Part shown: positions 8,411-17,294 of the stretch, one piece after another | How the letters are laid out: each line of letters opens with the position of its first letter | How positions within the stretch are numbered: position 1 is the stretch's first letter | DNA from: Patescibacteria group bacterium | GTDB lineage: Bacteria > Patescibacteriota > Minisyncoccia > Phycocordibacterales > PALSA-1337 | Assembly: GCA_018970245.1 (NCBI GenBank) | Contig: JAGWWT010000008.1 | Coordinates: forward strand, 1 to 46,140 | Length of the DNA: 46,140 bases | Direction: 5' to 3' | The notes under the pieces: generated by a model | The model's database searches: none | What the model saw: the letters and a program-made list of their open reading frames with translations, nothing else | Told to the model about the DNA's origin: nothing | Program-made: the position numbers and the translations under genes

Positions 8411-9242
8411 CAAGCACCTCCATACTGTCGATACGACGAAGAGCACCGTAGTCTGTGAACTTAAAGAGACGACCCGGATACTTCATCGAACCCAGCGACC
8501 TCCAATAGAGACGGCTGTCAAAGTTAGACGGAGTAATTGTGATCGTTCCAACGTCGTTATATGTATTCCCTTTGTCGTCACTGACTGAAAGGTTTACAGT
8601 ATCTATCGAACTATTCGTTTGATCACCGATAGAACCAAACAGCTGAGAGCCAAAACAAGGCTGGCGTCCATAGCCACGGAATGCAATCTGTCCGTAGACC
8701 TCTCGTCTAAATGGTTGAGGGCGCGCACTACCATAAAGTGCATCATCATCTGTATCCTGCAAAGGGTTTAGAAAGTAAAGAGTACCTGTACCGTCATCAC
8801 CAACAATGACATTGCTGCCTTGGCTATTTGCCCATGCCATACCACCAAGCCAGTTGCAACCATTGTAAGCTCGCCAAGTGTTGCCATCACCACTAGCCCA
8901 TGTATACCACTGCTGTGTCTTGTTGTCGTAAACCAATGTTTCTAGATTACCAAGACGAAGAATGTAGTAGTCGTGACCGTCTAGAGTAAATGTCCAAGCT
9001 CGAATGTTAGGATCACTTACTCGACCAATAGCTGCTGCCAACATGCTGAGCTGAGACGAATAAGCAGTCGGCTGAGGCTGTACGGCGGTCAACTGTTGGA
9101 ACTGAGAAAGCTTAGTTTGCGCTGTAGGATAAGATGCAGCAGCCAACACTTGAGCTTGAGATACTTCAGCTTTAGTTGCAGTTGAAGAAGCTGCCACCAA
9201 CTCTTGAAGTTGTGAAGTAGAAGTGGTAACTGCTGCAGTCAT
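8400..9242 (-). CDS. Tail hub protein, C-terminal half (P22 gp10-like)
   Basis: This 280-aa protein has an unusual N terminus of three short Ala/Gln-rich pseudo-repeats (LQELVAASSTATKAEVSQ, AQVLAAASYPTAQTKLSQ, QQLTAV; residues 10-55). The motif AWTFTLDGHDYYILRLG, then LVYDNKTQQWYTWASGDGNTW, matches the C-terminal blades of the P22 gp10 'packaged DNA stabilisation' family as I know it. The rest (GGMAWANSQGSNVIVGDD, then RREVYGQIAFRGYGR) continues that fold. The N-terminal blades of the same family are encoded separately at 10313-11584, with another gene between. It begins directly before the lectin-like gene's stop and overlaps the fibre start by 11 nt. Confidence 0.7.
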   Translation of the reverse strand: MTAAVTTSTSQLQELVAASSTATKAEVSQAQVLAAASYPTAQTKLSQFQQLTAVQPQPTAYSSQLSMLAAAIGRVSDPNIRAWTFTLDGHDYYILRLGNLETLVYDNKTQQWYTWASGDGNTWRAYNGCNWLGGMAWANSQGSNVIVGDDGTGTLYFLNPLQDTDDDALYGSARPQPFRREVYGQIAFRGYGRQPCFGSQLFGSIGDQTNSSIDTVNLSVSDDKGNTYNDVGTITITPSNFDSRLYWRSLGSMKYPGRLFKFTDYGALRRIDSMEVLDGK

Positions 9243-10298
9243 TTAGACAGTCCTTACAATAGACATTGTTGCGTTGTTCACAGCGATAGGGTTCCACGCA
9301 GACCCTGTATTAGGATCGACTTCGCTGATGTCGTATGAGTACGCAAACGAAGTACCGATGTTGTGGTTAGCACCTGTGAAGGTAGCAGAGCCGCTGTGAA
9401 TTTGAGTGTTGATAGTGGCATCACCACCGTCGCTCTTCTCTGCTCGCTGCAGAGTCATTACAGCACGAACACCAACAACATTGCTAGGAAGGTCACTGAG
9501 GTTTACTGTAGCCGACAGAGGAAGACCTGTGTAGCCAGCAGCGATGTAGTTGGAGTCATTCGGAGGATCAGCAGAGGTAATACCTGAAACAGACGTACCA
9601 CCTGTAAGCGTCCACGAGTTAGACACATCCGTAGTCGGAGCCAATCGGTAGACAGAGACAGGACCAATAAATGAGTTGTTCACTGTACCGCTGGTATTCC
9701 AAATGATGAAGTCTTTCATATAAGACGTAGCAGCCTGTGCAGGACTGTAGAGGTCTTGTCGAGGACTCCAACCGATGTTGGCAAAGACGATACTATTGGC
9801 TGCATAAGTCTGATTGATAACCTGAACACCTTCGAGCTTTACTGTAACCGACCCAACTGTGGAGTCAACGTAAATTTCGAAATGCTGCCAATTACCAGCA
9901 GTAACGATAGGATAACCAGTGTTGATAATCTGAGTACCCTGAATCTGAACGGTAAGACTACCGTTTGACTCTACGATGATGTCGACCTGTTTTGCGTTAG
10001 TAAGGTCTCGGTACTGCATCAGAGAGGGACGCACACCTGAAGAACTAGGAAGTGCCTGAGTTCGATAACGGAAAGCAACACCGATCTTAGTACCACTGGC
10101 CGGAAGCGCCACACCATTGTCGACGACGTTTGAGTTACCTGTGTTACCACCGATCTGAAGGACTGTATCACCGCTGCCATCAGGGTTAGCAACTAGCCCA
10201 CCGTTGATACCACCGAGGTACTGATAAGGAGTACCCTGTTGAGCAATCGACAGAGATGTTCCGTAGTTCTGAAAGTTATCCATCCATAGAATAGACAT
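9243..10298 (-). CDS. Concanavalin/LamG-like tail protein
   Basis: This 351-aa protein opens MSILWMDNFQNYGT. Residues 1-190 alternate beta strands in the manner of a concanavalin-type jelly roll: GTKIGVAFRYRTQALP, then VDIIVESNGSLTVQIQG, then WQHFEIYVDSTVGSVTVKLEG. A second beta domain follows (SWTLTGGTSVSGITSADPPN and after). Such lectin-like proteins in tail operons usually bind glycans on the host surface. Here the gene lies between two genes that look like halves of one gp10-type hub protein, so it may be attached to, or inserted in, the hub. RBS AAGGAT lies 9 nt upstream of the start. Confidence 0.65.
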   Translation of the reverse strand: MSILWMDNFQNYGTSLSIAQQGTPYQYLGGINGGLVANPDGSGDTVLQIGGNTGNSNVVDNGVALPASGTKIGVAFRYRTQALPSSSGVRPSLMQYRDLTNAKQVDIIVESNGSLTVQIQGTQIINTGYPIVTAGNWQHFEIYVDSTVGSVTVKLEGVQVINQTYAANSIVFANIGWSPRQDLYSPAQAATSYMKDFIIWNTSGTVNNSFIGPVSVYRLAPTTDVSNSWTLTGGTSVSGITSADPPNDSNYIAAGYTGLPLSATVNLSDLPSNVVGVRAVMTLQRAEKSDGGDATINTQIHSGSATFTGANHNIGTSFAYSYDISEVDPNTGSAWNPIAVNNATMSIVRTV

Positions 10299-10312
10299 AA
10301 ATTAATCCTTAA

Positions 10313-11584
10313 TTAAACAGCGTTAAAGAAGCCTTGCTGTTGGATTGCTAGACGGATTCTTTCTTCGATTGCAGGATTAGAAAGCCTCGTTTGCTGCCCT
10401 CTCCCAATACTAAATACTGCCCCGTCTTCGTCAACAAGAATGATAGAATCCTTAACTTGGATAGCGGTATTCGGCCAACAACCTCGGTCATACAGAATCC
10501 CTTGATACCGTTGCATCGGAGTTGCGGAGTTACCTGTAGTGATCCAAGGCTCAACAGTCTTCTGTCCAAACAGCCAGAACATATCACCGAAGACGCCAAC
10601 TTGATAAAGGCCGTCAGGGCTTCGTTCAGCAGTTGCATAGTTCAGCGGTTGAATGATGTTAGCGCCGGGTTGAATCCAGTAGAACCTACCTTTAGTGTCT
10701 GCCGTCTGTTGAGGAACAACAATGACAAAGCCGTTAATGTAGGCTACAGAGATACAGCCACTGTCGTTAGGAACCTGTACTTGTCGAAGTTCCGGCTGAC
10801 CACCACCCCTGAAAGTAGTTCCATTCCATACCAGATTAGTACCACTGACTGTCACAGCAACAGCATTACCCATAGTGCCAAAGGAGTTGTACTGAACATC
10901 TAGAGTGTTCAAAGTGCTGCTGAACGCTGTGCAAGTGGGGTGCATCGTAATCGCTGAGCTGTAGTCTGTACCAGCAACACCACTAAGGTTGATGGCGTTA
11001 TACAGGTTAGTCAGAGACACAGAGTTATCTGAAGTTGAAAGAGCAACCAACCAAGGGGATGCTGAAGTACCAGCAGGAGTACCGCTGTCTACACTACCAG
11101 TTGTGAACTTGTAGTAGACACCATCAATCGAGATGACGTCGTTGTTAGGAATCAATCCTGTTGCTGTCAACTCTGCACGAGCTTGGCCATTGTCTGTGTA
11201 GAACCACAGGATACCACCATCCGCAATATACAAAAAAGCAGGAGTGCTTCCGAGAGGAGCAGTCGCAGCCATAGCAACAGCGTCTGTCACTGTTTGGCCA
11301 ATCTGCCCTACTTGTGTAGCAACTCCTGCTGAATTAACACGATAAAGGAAAAGACCGCTGACAACAAAGAGGTCATCACTGAAAGTACCTTCACAAGTAT
11401 AAACTCGTCGGATATTTCCTGTACCCACCTGAGTAAAATACTTCAGACCGGGTCGACTGATAACTGATGTTTGGTTGTCGTTGAGAAGAGGATTGTCTTC
11501 CATAAACCTATTACGAAGGAAGACACTAGGAGAGTCTGCTACTTTCCTGTAATAGTCACTACTAAGAATAGGAATGTTAGACAT
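10313..11584 (-). CDS. Tail hub protein, N-terminal half (P22 gp10-like)
   Basis: This 423-aa protein matches the N-terminal part of the P22 gp10-like hub family. It begins with a virion-docking segment (YYRKVADSPSVFLRNRFMED, then NQTSVISRPGLKYF). Beta-propeller-like blades follow (FSDDLFVVSGLFLYRVN, AFLYIADGGILWFYTDNG, FVIVVPQQTADTKGRFYW, YQVGVFGDMFWLFGQKTVEPW, IILVDEDGAVFSIGRGQQTRLS). It ends at AIEERIRLAIQQQGFFNAV, where family members usually continue into the blades found in 8400-9242. P22 gp10 is about 470 aa; this piece plus the other totals about 700 aa including inserts. It sits directly after the gp4-like gene, as in P22. Confidence 0.75.
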   Translation of the reverse strand: MSNIPILSSDYYRKVADSPSVFLRNRFMEDNPLLNDNQTSVISRPGLKYFTQVGTGNIRRVYTCEGTFSDDLFVVSGLFLYRVNSAGVATQVGQIGQTVTDAVAMAATAPLGSTPAFLYIADGGILWFYTDNGQARAELTATGLIPNNDVISIDGVYYKFTTGSVDSGTPAGTSASPWLVALSTSDNSVSLTNLYNAINLSGVAGTDYSSAITMHPTCTAFSSTLNTLDVQYNSFGTMGNAVAVTVSGTNLVWNGTTFRGGGQPELRQVQVPNDSGCISVAYINGFVIVVPQQTADTKGRFYWIQPGANIIQPLNYATAERSPDGLYQVGVFGDMFWLFGQKTVEPWITTGNSATPMQRYQGILYDRGCWPNTAIQVKDSIILVDEDGAVFSIGRGQQTRLSNPAIEERIRLAIQQQGFFNAV

Positions 11585-11587
11585 ATA

Positions 11588-12352
11588 TCACCATACAGGA
11601 AAGCCGCGCTGCCATGAAGCAAACGGAGCGGTGGGGTAAGCCCGATACACTCGGTTCGAAGGAAGACGGATCAGAGCTTGTTCAGAAGCAACTTCAGTAT
11701 TCTGAGCGTACCTCGCCCAAAACTGATTGCGAAGTTTCTTCAGACGAGCAGCCGAAGAGTCAGACAGAGCGAGCCCATTCCGAGTAAGAAGACGATCAGC
11801 CAGTCCAATGACCAGCATGTCATCGAAATCGTGAGGGAATGGAGAAACGTCTGTAATCGCAAGATCATTGACTTGCTCCCAGTTAGCCAGATCAGCTCGA
11901 TAAAAGAAAGCTTGGTTGTAGTTATTGGTCGACAGAGTGATCGAAGGATTGCCTTGGATGTTTCGACCGTTGCCCTTAACAGTCAGAGGGTACGTCTGGA
12001 AATTGCCCGAGGCATCTACAAACTGCATTCGACTACCGTCAAAAGGCTGAGGAGGCATCTCTACTGTCTCAGGACCTTGAAGGTTACACAGTAGTCGAGT
12101 ATTAACAGGAAGGTACGTTTGAACAATGTCGTTGTAGTACATCGGCAGAATAGCTGTAGTGTCGACGTTGTTCAGCCCGAAAGGAATGTTGACGAGATTT
12201 TCGCCCATCTCTGCACCAAACAGAGAGTCGATGTAGCGATTAAGCAACACCAATGCCTCTGCTTGTTCTGCATCAGAGGGGGCCACTCCGACCGCTGTAA
12301 GATTGTTCTCACGAAAAGCGTCAGAGATAATAGAAGAAATCGGAGTACCCAT
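11588..12352 (-). CDS. Head-tail adaptor / tail accessory factor (P22 gp4-like)
   Basis: This 254-aa protein starts with a helical bundle typical of head-tail connectors (SSIISDAFRENNLTAVGVAPSDAEQAEAL, cited as its opening SSIISDAFRENNL; then ALVLLNRYIDSLFG). A beta region follows (FNIP-like VNIPFGLN, RMQFVDASGNFQTYPLTVKG), then FFYRADLANWEQVNDLAI, a signature-like piece of the gp4/T7 gp11-type adaptor. DFDDMLVIGLADRLLTRNG and RLKKLRNQFWARYAQ close the protein. Such proteins ring the portal and connect it to the tail hub. The neighbours agree: a gp10-like hub gene on one side and capsid genes on the other. RBS AAGGAA precedes the start. Confidence 0.8.
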   Translation of the reverse strand: MGTPISSIISDAFRENNLTAVGVAPSDAEQAEALVLLNRYIDSLFGAEMGENLVNIPFGLNNVDTTAILPMYYNDIVQTYLPVNTRLLCNLQGPETVEMPPQPFDGSRMQFVDASGNFQTYPLTVKGNGRNIQGNPSITLSTNNYNQAFFYRADLANWEQVNDLAITDVSPFPHDFDDMLVIGLADRLLTRNGLALSDSSAARLKKLRNQFWARYAQNTEVASEQALIRLPSNRVYRAYPTAPFASWQRGFPVW

Positions 12353-12362
12353 TTAATTTTCC

Positions 12363-12638
12363 TTAGACGACCCCAAGAACCCCTGAGGCACCACTAGAAG
12401 CCACCAACTTAACACCTCCGATAGTTACAAAAGGCATCGGATAATACGTGCCCGCTGTCACAGGGAAATTAGTAAAAAGAGTAGTAGCTGTCGAAACACC
12501 TTGAAGAGCCCCTGTAGTGCTTACAGTAATTGCCCCTGAAGTTACACAAAGAAACCCGCCAATCGAGTTTGTACCTGAAGTAACAGTTGAGTTAACGCCA
12601 ACAGGGATAGGAGCATACCGTTCAAAGACTGCGCCCAT
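12363..12638 (-). CDS. Small beta-rich capsid-associated protein (decoration candidate)
   Basis: This 91-aa protein starts MGAVFERYAPIPVG, and a strong AGGAGA lies 7 nt upstream. The body is Thr, Gly, Val and Ser rich with short beta strands (VNSTVTSGTNSIGGFLCVTS, TVSTTGALQGVSTATTLF). It lies between coat protein and the head-tail adaptor, just after a terminator. That position and the small beta fold suggest a head decoration or head-completion protein. I recognise no specific family. Confidence 0.6.
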   Translation of the reverse strand: MGAVFERYAPIPVGVNSTVTSGTNSIGGFLCVTSGAITVSTTGALQGVSTATTLFTNFPVTAGTYYPMPFVTIGGVKLVASSGASGVLGVV

Positions 12639-12655
12639 AATATTCTCCTAAAAAA

Positions 12656-12687
12656 GTCCCGGCATATCAAAAGATAGAGGCCGGGAC
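12656..12687 (-). terminator. Rho-independent terminator after coat gene
   Basis: On the minus strand the sequence forms a perfect 8-bp stem (GTCCCGGC at one arm, GCCGGGAC at the other) with a 16-nt loop. Six U residues follow (the A run at 12650-12655). It comes 9 bp after the coat stop. Partial termination here would make coat and scaffold mRNA more abundant than tail mRNA. Confidence 0.88.
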
Positions 12688-12695
12688 CGTATTGC

Positions 12696-14000
12696 TTAGT
12701 TGCCGTTAACGCGGATGATCCGACGACGGTCACGGATGTTAGCAGTCAGAGCCACGTCAAAGCGGACATCGTGCTCACCCGTCTGGAAGTTCGACCACTG
12801 CCACATGCGCACCGACAGAGGAACCTTAGTGAGGCTCTTCGACAGGGCCTTACCAGTCGCCGGAGTAATGAGGGGAACAGTGTTCACCACAATAGCCGAC
12901 TTCTGCATATAGGCGCGAGCGCGGTAGCTAGACGACGGATTACCAGTGAAAGTAACCACAGCAGTATCAGCCGGAGCAGCCGACACAGTCGCGTTAGCAG
13001 TGTTGACAGTCGTAGTACCAGTGCCATCGGCAGTACCCGGGACGATGATCGCAGGGAAGATCGTCACAGTAGCCTGACCAGTACCGTCAGCGGTGGCGTC
13101 AGCCACAACCACAAACTCCTGCAGCCAGTCGTTGTTCGCCTGAGCACGGTTATCGTACCCATAGACGCCGGCAATGTTGAAGTTCTCACCAGCCTTAATG
13201 GTGGCGTTAGCACCCAGACCGTTGAGGATCAGCGTCTGAGTAAGGTAACGACCCGGAGCCGGAGACACAGCAACAGCAGAGTAGTTGACGTTCTGACCAG
13301 CACCATGCACAGCCGCAGTCGACGTACGAGTACCAGTCGTCAGGATAGGCAGCTGCTGCGAGAACATCACAGGAGTGCCGTCGATCTGACCTTCGAAGCC
13401 CTTACGGAACGCACCGTCAACCAGACTATCCGAACGCAGACCCAGGATGTAGGCGCCCAGCGTCTCACGATCCTTATAAGTCAGAATACTACGGAGGTCT
13501 TCGTCACCAGCACCCAGTTCCTTCAGACGGGTATACGCCTGAGCGTAGTCGTCCCAAGTATTGATACCGTTGGCGGGGTTGCCGAGCCAATGCTGGCCTG
13601 CCAGAACGGCAGTACGCATAATATAGGCGTCGATCTGTTCGGCGAGGTTTGTAGCAGCATTGCGGAGAGCTTCCGATTCACGAGCTTCGCCGATGCTCTG
13701 AATCTTGAGGAAGTCGCCCCAACCCATCGAAGCACCAAAGGTCTTATTGATAGTGAACTGCTCTGAACCGAAGACAGTGCTCTGCACGCCCGAGGTAAGG
13801 TCAGCCACACCATTGGTGGTCTGGGTCACAGTGTAACGGGGACCAACCTGTTCGGTCACGGTCAGCGCGTTACGGTCATTCATTTCGCCGTCGAACTGCT
13901 TCCACGTCACGGCATCAGCAGCAACGAGGTTGTTCTGGAAAGTAGCGGCAAAGGCATTCAATACAAGCTTGGCTTGATCAACAGTAACTGAAACGGTCAT
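12696..14000 (-). CDS. Major capsid (coat) protein, P22 gp5-like
   Basis: This 434-aa protein matches the P22 coat family in length (430 aa in P22), order and sequence style. The N terminus has VTVDQAKLVLNAFAATFQNN, then VAADAVTWKQFDGEMNDRNA. The HK97-type core shows GSEQFTINKTFGASMGWGDF and EALRNAATNLAEQIDAYIMR, and a beta-rich region with Ala/Thr/Gly follows (AVTVFPAIIVPGT-like segments). The C-terminal strand RMWQWSNFQTGEHDVRFDVA is typical. Codon use is more GC-rich than in the tail genes, as expected of a highly expressed gene. A terminator follows directly and the scaffold gene precedes it. Confidence 0.9.
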   Translation of the reverse strand: MTVSVTVDQAKLVLNAFAATFQNNLVAADAVTWKQFDGEMNDRNALTVTEQVGPRYTVTQTTNGVADLTSGVQSTVFGSEQFTINKTFGASMGWGDFLKIQSIGEARESEALRNAATNLAEQIDAYIMRTAVLAGQHWLGNPANGINTWDDYAQAYTRLKELGAGDEDLRSILTYKDRETLGAYILGLRSDSLVDGAFRKGFEGQIDGTPVMFSQQLPILTTGTRTSTAAVHGAGQNVNYSAVAVSPAPGRYLTQTLILNGLGANATIKAGENFNIAGVYGYDNRAQANNDWLQEFVVVADATADGTGQATVTIFPAIIVPGTADGTGTTTVNTANATVSAAPADTAVVTFTGNPSSSYRARAYMQKSAIVVNTVPLITPATGKALSKSLTKVPLSVRMWQWSNFQTGEHDVRFDVALTANIRDRRRIIRVNGN

Positions 14001-14018
14001 TGATTAAGGGTGTCCTTA

Positions 14019-14951
14019 TTAACGACGCTTGGCAAAAAAGGCCGATGAAAAAGCGTCGAGGTCATCTGTATCACCCGGTACTTCACCACCAACTGCAATG
14101 CCACGATTGACAGGAGCAGGTTGAGGAGCAGCAGACGGGCGGGCTTTAGGTTTTTCCTTTTGGACGAACTGGGCTTCCAGTCGACCCAAAGAGATGGCAG
14201 CATTGATAGGACCACTGTTTACAATACGAGTGGCTTCCTCAATGTTGTTCGCCAGATGATTGAGAACTTCAGGACCGTGTTCCATCTGCATCAGAGTAGT
14301 AGAGAGGAATTCACCATACTGAGGATCAAGACCATTGAAGACGGAGACAAGATTCTGTCCCTTCTCCTTAAAGTCTGGAATAGTCTCAGTGATGTTGTTA
14401 ACCTTCTCTGTCCACTTAGCTGACAGATCGTTAATGAACTGCTTACGTTGAGCTTCAACTGCTTGGGCTTCACGAGCCTTAGCAATATTCGATTGCTCTT
14501 CAGCAATTGTAAACTTGGTTAGATCACGAATGAAGTTTGGATCGAACTCACCAAGAGGATACTTCGCAGTCCCATCTTCATTGACATCATCAGCTGTAGG
14601 AGCTGTGGCTTCAATAACGGGCTTCGGAGCTTCCTTCGGCTTAATCTCTTCCAAAGCTTTGAGTCGAGCTTCCAAAGCGATTCGCGCTTCTCGCTCAGAT
14701 TGCTCACGACGTTCAGCTTCTCGCCTAGCGGCAGTCAATTCGTCGATACGATCCTTGGCCGTCTTCTTCTTCGGCTCTGTGTCTACTGAGTCCGAATGTT
14801 CAACAGGAGTATCAACTACTACGTCGTCTTCGTCTACAGGTTCAGGAGCAGGTTCAGGCTCTGGTTCCGGGGGCGAGGCCGTGCCCTGCAGAAGAGAGTT
14901 GAATGCGTCGAGATCGTCTGTATTAGGATCAACGAAGGTTTTGTCAGTCAT
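14019..14951 (-). CDS. Scaffolding protein, P22 gp8-like
   Basis: This 310-aa protein is highly charged and helical. It has an acidic Pro/Glu tract (residues about 27-45), a long Arg/Glu coiled coil (ELTAARREAERREQSEREAR and following, about 70-105), and a second helical region with EFDPNFIRDLTKFTIAEEQS. The C terminus is basic and Pro/Ala rich (EKPKARPSAAPQPAPVN) and ends FSSAFFAKRR. The position between portal and coat is that of P22 gene 8. It would guide procapsid assembly and then leave. The motif DDLDAF occurs at both ends (N-terminal TDDLDAFNSLL and C-terminal TDDLDAFSSAF), an internal echo. Confidence 0.88.
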   Translation of the reverse strand: MTDKTFVDPNTDDLDAFNSLLQGTASPPEPEPEPAPEPVDEDDVVVDTPVEHSDSVDTEPKKKTAKDRIDELTAARREAERREQSEREARIALEARLKALEEIKPKEAPKPVIEATAPTADDVNEDGTAKYPLGEFDPNFIRDLTKFTIAEEQSNIAKAREAQAVEAQRKQFINDLSAKWTEKVNNITETIPDFKEKGQNLVSVFNGLDPQYGEFLSTTLMQMEHGPEVLNHLANNIEEATRIVNSGPINAAISLGRLEAQFVQKEKPKARPSAAPQPAPVNRGIAVGGEVPGDTDDLDAFSSAFFAKRR

Positions 14952-14997
14952 ACTGATTGCGGTCCCTTAACCGATGCCACTTATTGCGGGTGGTTCA

Positions 14998-15021
14998 GAG
15001 AGGCGTGGCGTTGTGCCTCTC
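14998..15021. other. Stem-loop between portal and scaffold genes
   Basis: A perfect 7-bp inverted repeat (GAGAGGC at 14998-15004, GCCTCTC at 15015-15021) encloses a 10-nt loop in the 90-bp gap. There is no U tract on the minus strand, so it is more likely an mRNA processing or stability element than a terminator. Confidence 0.6.
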
Positions 15022-15041
15022 CGACCCGATGGGGTATTTGT

Positions 15042-17294
15042 TTAAGCTTTGGTATTTAGTTTAGCGGGCTTAGCTTTATTAGTATCACCCGAAGCAACAG
15101 GATTAGTCTGTGCAATCTTCTGAGCACCCTGCTGACGGAAGTGTTCCATCGTAAGGTCGTGAGCGTGCTGCTGGTACAGATGACTATCCTTCTGGGCAGT
15201 CACAATACCCTGTAGCATGTCGTTGCTGGTTTGAGCGTGAATCTTAGCCATCGCTTCATTCTCAGCACGCATACGCTCTGTCTCAGCCTTATACGCATCT
15301 ACAGCGATCTGCTTCATGTGAACATCATGCTTCACCTTCAGCTCTTGATTCTGCATCATGATCTGCTGCATCTGCTGCTGCATCTGCTGGAACTGCTGAG
15401 GATCAACAGGGGGCTGAGCCGGAGCACCAGCGCGTTTCTGTTCATCCGGGGTGAGGAACTGAGGAGGAATAGTCTTCATCAGACGATCAGCCAACTCATC
15501 TGCACCCGGCCAGTTCTGAGCCTTAACGATAAGGTCACCAGCAATCTGCATCAACTGAGGAGCAACCTGAATAGCTTCCATCATAGCCTGAGCAGCTTCA
15601 ACACGACGTGTAGTGAAGGAAGGTCCAGTCTGGATAGCTGTGTCGTAACTGCCAATAGCGAGATCAGGGCTTCGTGGATCCATCGGATCGTTGATACGCT
15701 GAAGACGAATTGACTCATCTTTACCCACAAGACGGACAGTACGAGTACCGTCGTAAATCTGGCTAATGAGCTGGTTACAGACGTCGCCTGCTTCAAGTAC
15801 CGCAGCCGTGCCGTTGTCGTGGTAAGTAATGTTTGCAACATCACCTTCCCGTTGACGGTTAAGAATTGCAGTACCGGACGTCTCATTGCTAACATTGCCA
15901 AGAGAAGCATCTTGAATACCAGTGACATCTTTCATATCCTGTGTATTGATTTGTGCTTCGTTGAGCAAAGCCATCTGAGGCGTCGGAGGTTCCAACCTAG
16001 TCGGAGGAGCTTCTGCACCATCGTTGTAAATCAGCAGAGGATCACGAGTCATGTGAGCCTTGCGGAACTCATCCTCACGACCAGTAACAGCTGACTCAGG
16101 AGCGATCCACTGAGCCTTGGGAGCATAACCCAATTGTTCAGCAGCAACGCTACGCCAGAAGTTACGAAGACGTGCAGGGTCCTTCATGAATCGAACCATG
16201 CCATAACGGACACGACGATTCTGAATAGAAGTAACTCGACCGCTTACCCGGATAATAGGGACGCGGTTAAGCTTGTATTCATACGGACCGCTGAGAATAG
16301 CAAAGCCAGTGCACAGGTGCATCTGAGCATACTGAACAGGAGCAGTGCGGGTCTTAACAGGGGCACCATGCAGCTGGATCAATTGGTCAACATCAACGTC
16401 ACTATCAATGACGTGGACTGAACCATCTTCAAAAAGAGAGAGGACGCGATTGCGAACAATCATACGCCAATACTCTACGATCTTAACTGCTTGGTCATCA
16501 AACCAACGGCCTGCACGGAGCATACCGCTAAAGCGTTCGTTCATGTGCCACGGATCAAGATTGGGCCACTTACGGTTGAATTCCTTCTTCGGAATACGAT
16601 CTTCAACCATTACATGTCGGGCATCTCGACCTGTAGGATCAACACTCATTCGATCCCAAATAACAGACTGAGCGTCTTCAATGGGACGAATAAAGATGTC
16701 TTGATCAAAGACAGAGTCTTTTGCATACTCTACTGCAACTCGGAAAGCACCATCACCGCTGACGATAGCAGACTCAAAGGCTTGGTCGTACACACGACTA
16801 GCTCGGCTCTGCATTTCGATAGAGCGAATGAGATCACCACGAATCTGCGCAACATCTTCGTTGCCGTCGTCGTTGGGAACTACTTCAACTGAGTTACGAT
16901 TCTGTCGCCAATCACCAACAACCTGAGCTACAAACTGAGGAATTGAGTTGATTGTAAGACAAGGAAGACCAATACGAAGCTGCAGAACCGCAGGGTCCCA
17001 CTGTTCACCAGCGGCGAACTTCTTGTCTTCGATAGCGTCTTCACGGTTTTCATAGTCGTAGTCGTAGTCGTGCTGGTACTCTTCCCGCATATCTTCGAGA
17101 AAAGCATCAACAGACTTGAAGCCTTCAGGGACATACTTAGGATCTACATTATCTGTGTAGTCATCCATTGTGTCAAGCTGACGAACGGCTCCAACCTTAG
17201 TTGAGTTTGTCTGAGCCGGATCGCCATTTGATTGCTTCATCTTCTTTCGTTCAAACCCCGGGGTAGAGGAGTCTGTGTTTATATCATAGCTCAT
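15042..17294 (-). CDS. Portal protein, P22 gp1-like
   Basis: I use the ATG at 17294 (MSYDINTD), which overlaps the terminase stop as ATGA. A TTG 12 nt upstream is also in frame. The 750-aa product is close to P22 portal length (725 aa). Family-like landmarks are FLEDMREEYQHDYDYDYENR, KFAAGEQWDPAVLQLR, LTINSIPQFVAQVVGDWRQN, SIEMQSRASRVYDQAFESAI and SGDGAFRVAVEYAKD. The C-terminal third is a long Gln/Met-rich helix (PQQFQQMQQQMQQIMMQNQE), matching the barrel helix of P22-type portals. It forms the dodecameric DNA channel and docks terminase and the gp4-like adaptor. Confidence 0.93.
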   Translation of the reverse strand: MSYDINTDSSTPGFERKKMKQSNGDPAQTNSTKVGAVRQLDTMDDYTDNVDPKYVPEGFKSVDAFLEDMREEYQHDYDYDYENREDAIEDKKFAAGEQWDPAVLQLRIGLPCLTINSIPQFVAQVVGDWRQNRNSVEVVPNDDGNEDVAQIRGDLIRSIEMQSRASRVYDQAFESAIVSGDGAFRVAVEYAKDSVFDQDIFIRPIEDAQSVIWDRMSVDPTGRDARHVMVEDRIPKKEFNRKWPNLDPWHMNERFSGMLRAGRWFDDQAVKIVEYWRMIVRNRVLSLFEDGSVHVIDSDVDVDQLIQLHGAPVKTRTAPVQYAQMHLCTGFAILSGPYEYKLNRVPIIRVSGRVTSIQNRRVRYGMVRFMKDPARLRNFWRSVAAEQLGYAPKAQWIAPESAVTGREDEFRKAHMTRDPLLIYNDGAEAPPTRLEPPTPQMALLNEAQINTQDMKDVTGIQDASLGNVSNETSGTAILNRQREGDVANITYHDNGTAAVLEAGDVCNQLISQIYDGTRTVRLVGKDESIRLQRINDPMDPRSPDLAIGSYDTAIQTGPSFTTRRVEAAQAMMEAIQVAPQLMQIAGDLIVKAQNWPGADELADRLMKTIPPQFLTPDEQKRAGAPAQPPVDPQQFQQMQQQMQQIMMQNQELKVKHDVHMKQIAVDAYKAETERMRAENEAMAKIHAQTSNDMLQGIVTAQKDSHLYQQHAHDLTMEHFRQQGAQKIAQTNPVASGDTNKAKPAKLNTKA

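Noticed and set aside
12771-13766. 331-codon plus-strand ORF opposite the coat gene
   Set aside because: Antisense shadow of a GC-rich highly biased gene; Arg/Ser/Thr-rich with no family features.
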